NCBI GenBank assembly: GCA_017934745.1
Contig: JAGBIY010000050.1
Location: 1-41,008, forward strand
DNA: 41,008 nucleotides
Direction: 5' to 3'
Origin: Treponema sp.
GTDB taxonomy: Bacteria > Spirochaetota > Spirochaetia > Treponematales > Treponemataceae
Positions 37,258 through 41,008 of this stretch are shown in pieces. The position numbers were made by a program, and so were the translations under genes. Below the pieces are notes generated by a model. The model searched no databases and had not been told where the DNA came from. It saw nothing but the letters and a program-made list of their open reading frames with translations. Within the stretch, counting starts at the first letter, position 1; the number at the start of each line of letters is the position of its first letter.

Positions 37258-39111
37258 ATGGATGACATTTCCGCATGGTATGAAAAAAACAGCGACAGAA
37301 TCAGGCTCGTCTTCACGATTGTGTCTGGAATAGGGCTTCTCGCGTCTCTCGTCATGGACTGGACGGGAAACTCAGGCGCGCTCGGAGCGTTCGACCCCTC
37401 ATGGATGGCGATTGTCCTTTGTGGAGTTCCTATTGTGGCGGGGGCGTTCCTCGCCGTCGTGAAGGAGCGCGACATCACTGCGGATGTCCTTGTCTCCCTC
37501 GCGCTCATCGGCTCCCTTTTCCTCAAGGAATTCTTCGCGGCCGGGGAAGTGGCGTTCATCATGCAGATTGGCTCCATGCTGGAGGACTTCACATCCGAGA
37601 GGGCGAAGAAAGGCATTTCGAAACTCGTGAAGCTCAGTCCCAAAAAGGCGAACCTGTACATGGACGGAGAATCAAAAGTCGTCGACGCGGACGAAGTGAA
37701 AATCGGAGACATAATACAGGTTCGGGCCGGCGAGTCTGTTCCAGTTGACGGAATAATCGTCGAAGGAAGCACAAGCCTGGACCAGAGCGCGATGACTGGC
37801 GAGTCTGTCCCCGTGGAGAAGGGCGTGGGCGACACTGTGATGAGCGGAACGCTGAACCAGAGCGGAATGGTTCTTGTGGAGGCGACAAAGACAGCCGGCG
37901 ACAGCTCCCTCCAGCGTCTGATTTCGCTTTCCCGCTCCGCCGACGCTCAGAAAGCGAAAATCGTCAGGAAGGCGAACAGGTGGGCGGCATGGCTCGTCGT
38001 GGTTTCGCTGGCGACTGCGGTTGCCGCAGGAATCGCCATCGCGCTTTCCACAGGAGACGGACACTTGGGATTCCAGCGTGCCGTGACGGTGCTGGTCGTG
38101 TTCTGTCCGTGCGCATTCGTCCTCGCCACGCCAACAGCAATTTCGGCCGGAATCGGGAACGCGTCCAAGCGCGGAGTCCTCGTCCAGTCGGGAGAGGCGC
38201 TGGAGCGGCTTGCAGAGTCGAACGTGGCTGTCTTCGACAAGACGGGAACCTTGACGACCGGAAAGCCCTCTGTCGTGAAAGTGGAAGCGGAGGCGGAAAG
38301 CGGAATCGACGGAAGGGAAGTCCTCAAAATCGCGGCTTCGGGAGAGGCTGCCTCGAACCATCCGTTTGCGAAGGCGATTGTGGAGCGCAACAATTCTGAC
38401 GGGAACGGAATATACGAGATTTCGAACCACACCACAAAAGCGGGCTGGGGAATAGAATTCGAAATCAACGGAAAACGCTGTTCCGTGGGGAAAGTGGACA
38501 AAGAGAGCGCGGGCTTCACGCTCGTGGGAGTGTACCGGGAGTCGGCTCTTCTTGGAACTGTTTGCTTGAGGGACTCTGTGAAGGAGAACGCCTCGGAAGC
38601 GGTCTCGGAGCTGAAAGAACTCGGAATCCGAACAGTCATGCTCACGGGCGACAACGAAAAGACCGCCCGCCTCGTCGCTGAGGAGCTGGGGATTGACGCC
38701 TTCAAAGCCGAATGCACCCCCGAAGACAAGATGGCCTACATCAGGGATATGGAAGCGCATGGCTCTCGTGTCGCAATGTTCGGCGACGGCGTGAACGACT
38801 CCCTCGCGCTCAGGGCGGCGTTCGCGGGCGTGGCCATGGGCGGAATCGGAAGCGATGCCGCGATAGAGAGCGCGGAGGCCGTAATCGTGCACGACAACCT
38901 CGACGCGCTTCCGTACCTGTTCAAGATTGCGAGGAAGACGCAGAGCCGTATAACGCTGAATCTCTGCATTTCCCTGGTCTTGAATTTCATCGCCGTGGTC
39001 CTCGCCATCACGGGAGTTCTGAACGCGGTCTGGGGCGCGCTATTCCACAACTGCGGCTCCGTGCTCGTGGTCGTGAGCGCGTTCCTGCTGCTCTTCTGGA
39101 AGGAAAAGTAA
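37258..39111 (+). CDS. P1B-type heavy-metal-transporting ATPase
   Basis: 617 residues, without an N-terminal HMA metal-binding domain. Visible are two N-terminal membrane pairs, the actuator TGES, the ion-site CPC in VVFCPCAFVLATP, the phosphorylation site DKTGTLTTGK, the N-domain SNHPFAKA and the hinge GDGVNDSLALRAA (Leu where Pro is usual). IGSDAAIESAEAVIV resembles the Zn/Cd class. The last helix pair has ALFHNCGSVLVVVSA in place of the Zn-class Lys and D-x-G pattern, so the metal is uncertain. A frame extending back to 36676 is antisense to tetR; ATG 37258 has AAGGGG 8 bases before. Confidence 0.88.
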   Translation: MDDISAWYEKNSDRIRLVFTIVSGIGLLASLVMDWTGNSGALGAFDPSWMAIVLCGVPIVAGAFLAVVKERDITADVLVSLALIGSLFLKEFFAAGEVAFIMQIGSMLEDFTSERAKKGISKLVKLSPKKANLYMDGESKVVDADEVKIGDIIQVRAGESVPVDGIIVEGSTSLDQSAMTGESVPVEKGVGDTVMSGTLNQSGMVLVEATKTAGDSSLQRLISLSRSADAQKAKIVRKANRWAAWLVVVSLATAVAAGIAIALSTGDGHLGFQRAVTVLVVFCPCAFVLATPTAISAGIGNASKRGVLVQSGEALERLAESNVAVFDKTGTLTTGKPSVVKVEAEAESGIDGREVLKIAASGEAASNHPFAKAIVERNNSDGNGIYEISNHTTKAGWGIEFEINGKRCSVGKVDKESAGFTLVGVYRESALLGTVCLRDSVKENASEAVSELKELGIRTVMLTGDNEKTARLVAEELGIDAFKAECTPEDKMAYIRDMEAHGSRVAMFGDGVNDSLALRAAFAGVAMGGIGSDAAIESAEAVIVHDNLDALPYLFKIARKTQSRITLNLCISLVLNFIAVVLAITGVLNAVWGALFHNCGSVLVVVSAFLLLFWKEK

Positions 39112-39124
39112 ATCAGGATAGTCC

Positions 39125-40705
39125 TTATTCGCGGCCCCAGCCTCCGCCCTCGTTCATCCTGTATTCCTTGTCGTCGTCTATCATCGAGAGCATTGCCTCG
39201 GCCGCGGCCGGATCGAACTGGCTTCCCGCGCACCTCTCTATTTCCGCGCGGACAACGGACTGCTCCTTCGGCTTCGAGTACGTCCTGGTGCTCGTCATCG
39301 CGTCGTAGCAGTCGGCCACACAGATTATGCGCGCGCTTTCGGGAATGCTCTCTCCTGAAAGTCCGTCCGGGTAGCCGCGTCCGTCGTATCGCTCGTGGTG
39401 GTGCCTCGCGCCGAGCGCAAGCTCTGGGACCGCCGAAATCTGGCGCAGGATGTTCCATCCTGTCACAGTGTGCGTCTTTATGGCGGCGAATTCCTCGTCT
39501 GTCAATCTGCTCGTCTTGTTGATTATCTCCTCGCTCACCCCGATTTTCCCTATGTCGTGGAGCAGGCCCGCTTCGTAAATCATCTCCTGTTCCTCGTCGC
39601 TCTTTCCGAGTCTCCTGGCTATCTCCCTCGCGTAGAGCGCGACCCTCTGAGAGTGTCCGTTCGTGTAGTGGTCCTTCGCGTCGACAGTCTTTGAAAGAGC
39701 CGTCATCATCTCCCTGATGAGCGTCTCCGTCCTTGCGAAGTGCGCGGTGTCATCGGCGAGCAGGTAGACTTTACCCGCCGTCTTCTTGTTGTCCGTCAGC
39801 GTCTTCTCTTTCGGCGTGAATTTTCTTCCGTCGATGTCGAGCGTCCTGTTCTCCGCTATGAGGCGGTCGAGCAGGACCAGAGCGTCATGTGGCGTGGTCT
39901 CGATTTCGGGAAAAATCCTGAGCGCGCTTTTGTTGAAGTCTGCCACGTTTCCGTTTTCGTCGGAGACGATGACTCCCTCTGCGACGTTCTCCATGATGAA
40001 GTCCCTCGCAAGCTCCTTCGCTCCGAGTATGTCGTACCGGAACACCGCCAGGTACAGGAACAGAGTCGCGATTGTATAGCCGAACACCGTTGTGTCGTAT
40101 CCAGGAATCACATCGATGATTTGCATGATGAAGAACGCGCTGTCCGAAACTATCGCCATGAGAATGAGGACGAGCTGCTTTCTCTTCTTGCCTTCAGCCG
40201 CTTTTCCTATCGCCTTGAGTAGGCTCCATGTTCCGTAGACTATGTACATGATGATTACGAGGTCGTATGCGATGTGCCAGATTCCGTTTGTGTGGACTAT
40301 GTGCGGGAACAATCCTTCTTCGCTGAACGACATGGAACTGTAGTACAGGCCGTTGGTCTGCGGAAAAAGCACTACGGCGTATGTGGCCGCATGCAGCAAC
40401 GCCAGCGAATTCGAAATCCACGGCCTGAATCTTTTGTCGCAGAGAATCAGGACGAACTGGAAAAGCGAGAACGGAATCCAGACTCGGCCGAGATAGCAGA
40501 ACTGGTTCGAAAGAATCGAAGCCTCTTCCGTGCGGGACAGCATGTGCGCGAGGTACCCGGCGTTGTTTATGAGCGTCGCCGCGCAATAGAAGAAAAGCCA
40601 GCCGTGCAGAGGCCTCTTCCATTTTTTCAATATGTACGCGCACATGAAAAGCATTAGGGCGATTCCCGCGTATTGGACGCAGAGCAGCATGTCGTAGAGT
40701 GGCAT
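39125..40705 (-). CDS. 7TM-PAS-HD-GYP protein (putative c-di-GMP phosphodiesterase)
   Basis: 526 residues. About seven membrane segments (1-230) form a histidine-kinase-type 7TM sensor; a PAS-like part follows (FIMENVAEGVIVSDENGNV). The HD-GYP domain has NGHSQRVALYA, EAGLLHDIGKIGVSE, HHERYDGRGYPDGLSG and ADCYDAMTSTRTYS, so the metal and GYP residues are intact. Such proteins hydrolyse cyclic di-GMP. AAGGAG precedes the ATG by 7 bases. The gene is convergent with the ATPase, 13 bases apart. Confidence 0.9.
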   Translation of the reverse strand: MPLYDMLLCVQYAGIALMLFMCAYILKKWKRPLHGWLFFYCAATLINNAGYLAHMLSRTEEASILSNQFCYLGRVWIPFSLFQFVLILCDKRFRPWISNSLALLHAATYAVVLFPQTNGLYYSSMSFSEEGLFPHIVHTNGIWHIAYDLVIIMYIVYGTWSLLKAIGKAAEGKKRKQLVLILMAIVSDSAFFIMQIIDVIPGYDTTVFGYTIATLFLYLAVFRYDILGAKELARDFIMENVAEGVIVSDENGNVADFNKSALRIFPEIETTPHDALVLLDRLIAENRTLDIDGRKFTPKEKTLTDNKKTAGKVYLLADDTAHFARTETLIREMMTALSKTVDAKDHYTNGHSQRVALYAREIARRLGKSDEEQEMIYEAGLLHDIGKIGVSEEIINKTSRLTDEEFAAIKTHTVTGWNILRQISAVPELALGARHHHERYDGRGYPDGLSGESIPESARIICVADCYDAMTSTRTYSKPKEQSVVRAEIERCAGSQFDPAAAEAMLSMIDDDKEYRMNEGGGWGRE

Positions 40706-40771
40706 TGGAGTCTCCTTTTCATTATCCGTTTTTGGTCAGTCCTGTTCGCCGGAATGGCAAATGGAACATCT

Positions 40772-40798
40772 ATTATACACCATGTCTGGAAAAATCAA
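40772..40798 (-). promoter_or_regulatory. Promoter of the HD-GYP gene
   Basis: On the minus strand TTGATT (40798-40793), a 15-base spacer, and TATAAT (40777-40772), giving a leader of about 60 bases. A G8 tract lies about 50 bases upstream of the -35 box. Confidence 0.55.
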
Positions 40799-40824
40799 TG
40801 AAGAAAGTTTTTTGACGGATTCAG

Positions 40825-40860
40825 TCATTCTTCCATGTGATTCAAATCCCCCCCCTCCAT
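40825..40860 (-). CDS. Tiny reading frame over a G8 tract
   Basis: AGGAGG (40876-40871) lies 10 bases before an ATG (40860) that opens into a run of eight Gs (40855-40848). As written it encodes only MEGGDLNHMEE before TGA at 40825. A change of one or two Gs would give a different frame; one of them runs to about 40 codons and includes CSICHSG. It may be a leader peptide, a phase-variable switch or chance. Confidence 0.3.
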   Translation of the reverse strand: MEGGDLNHMEE

Positions 40861-40896
40861 AAAAAATGCACCTCCTCGTATATTAATGTTATTGAA

Positions 40897-41008
40897 TTAT
40901 CTTATTCGATTTGGGATAGTATACCCGTGATATATGACCCGATAACCCGCCACCTCCTTGGGGCTTTCCCCGTAACTAAGACTGGGTTTCTTGCTCTGGC
41001 TGGCAGTA
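40897..41008 (-). other. Unresolved edge sequence
   Basis: The last 112 bases are open in two minus frames (one ends VAGYRVIYHGYTIPNRIR at TAA 40899-40897) and in one plus frame that could begin at GTG 40929 (VIYDPITRHLLGAF). GC-rich hairpin-forming stretches such as GGGGCTTTCCCC (40972 region) are present. The true coding strand cannot be decided inside the window. Confidence 0.25.

Noticed and set aside
40897..41008. Cyclic-di-GMP or other riboswitch at the right edge
   Set aside because: Hairpins exist, but no known riboswitch core could be matched on either strand.
1..41008. CRISPR array, tRNA or rRNA genes
   Set aside because: No regularly spaced direct repeats, cloverleaf or rRNA-like sequence was recognised.

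Overview
The window looks like chromosome from a host-associated or free-living Treponema (Spirochaetota), or a close relative. Evidence: a TGS-domain uridine-kinase fusion of the type found in treponemes, a TvpA-like C-type-lectin-fold secreted protein, SH3 and NADase-type discoidin proteins with spirochaete-style signal peptides, and large membrane-bound SpoIIE and HD-GYP signalling proteins. The conserved part is GC-rich in third codon positions. The first 10 kb is a mosaic, with a clearly AT-rich stretch from about 5.9 to 10.2 kb. No rRNA, tRNA or CRISPR array was seen.

Region 1 (1-10.2 kb) is accessory DNA with nearly all genes on the + strand. It opens with small secreted proteins: a cut-off tail, a lipoprotein, a decayed gene, an orphan PoNe-type immunity protein, an ankyrin protein, a TvpA-like protein whose C-terminal codons look like a diversity-generating-retroelement variable region, a DUF1877 protein and an SH3 protein. 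Several are separated by one repeated terminator-like element. An ISAs1 transposase scrap and a beheaded BrnA antitoxin follow. Next come a type III toxin-antitoxin locus (promoter, pseudoknot RNA, terminator, ToxN), a discoidin gene broken by an amber codon, a DinJ-YafQ pair, a frameshifted gene and a DUF3841 gene. Three imperfect palindromes with CATAAC/GTTATG or CTAAC/GTTAG arms sit behind genes in this stretch, which makes it look like a promoter-poor integron cassette array or its relic.

Region 2 (10.2-21.8 kb) is core metabolism and housekeeping: uridine kinase fusion, mutS2 and rsgA on the - strand; a TraB/GumN lipoprotein on +; the pantothenate/CoA group panB-panC-coaX-panD on -; deoC on +; and a metallo-beta-lactamase-fold protein on -.

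Region 3 (21.9-36.5 kb) is a long anaerobic cobalamin gene cluster on +: cbiL, cbiF, cbiG, cbiJ, cbiET, then a 7TM SpoIIE phosphatase, then cbiA, a cobU-like/cobC fusion, cbiB, a cobD-cbiP fusion, cobO and cbiC. Most junctions are ATGA overlaps or a few bases apart. Together they cover much of corrin ring modification, amidation, adenosylation and aminopropanol attachment. CbiD, CbiH, a cobaltochelatase, CobS and CobT are absent from the window, and no cobalamin riboswitch is visible.

Region 4 (36.5-41 kb) holds a TetR regulator divergent from a CPC-motif metal P-type ATPase, then a 7TM-HD-GYP cyclic-di-GMP phosphodiesterase candidate. The HD-GYP upstream region contains a G8 tract and an unresolved edge.
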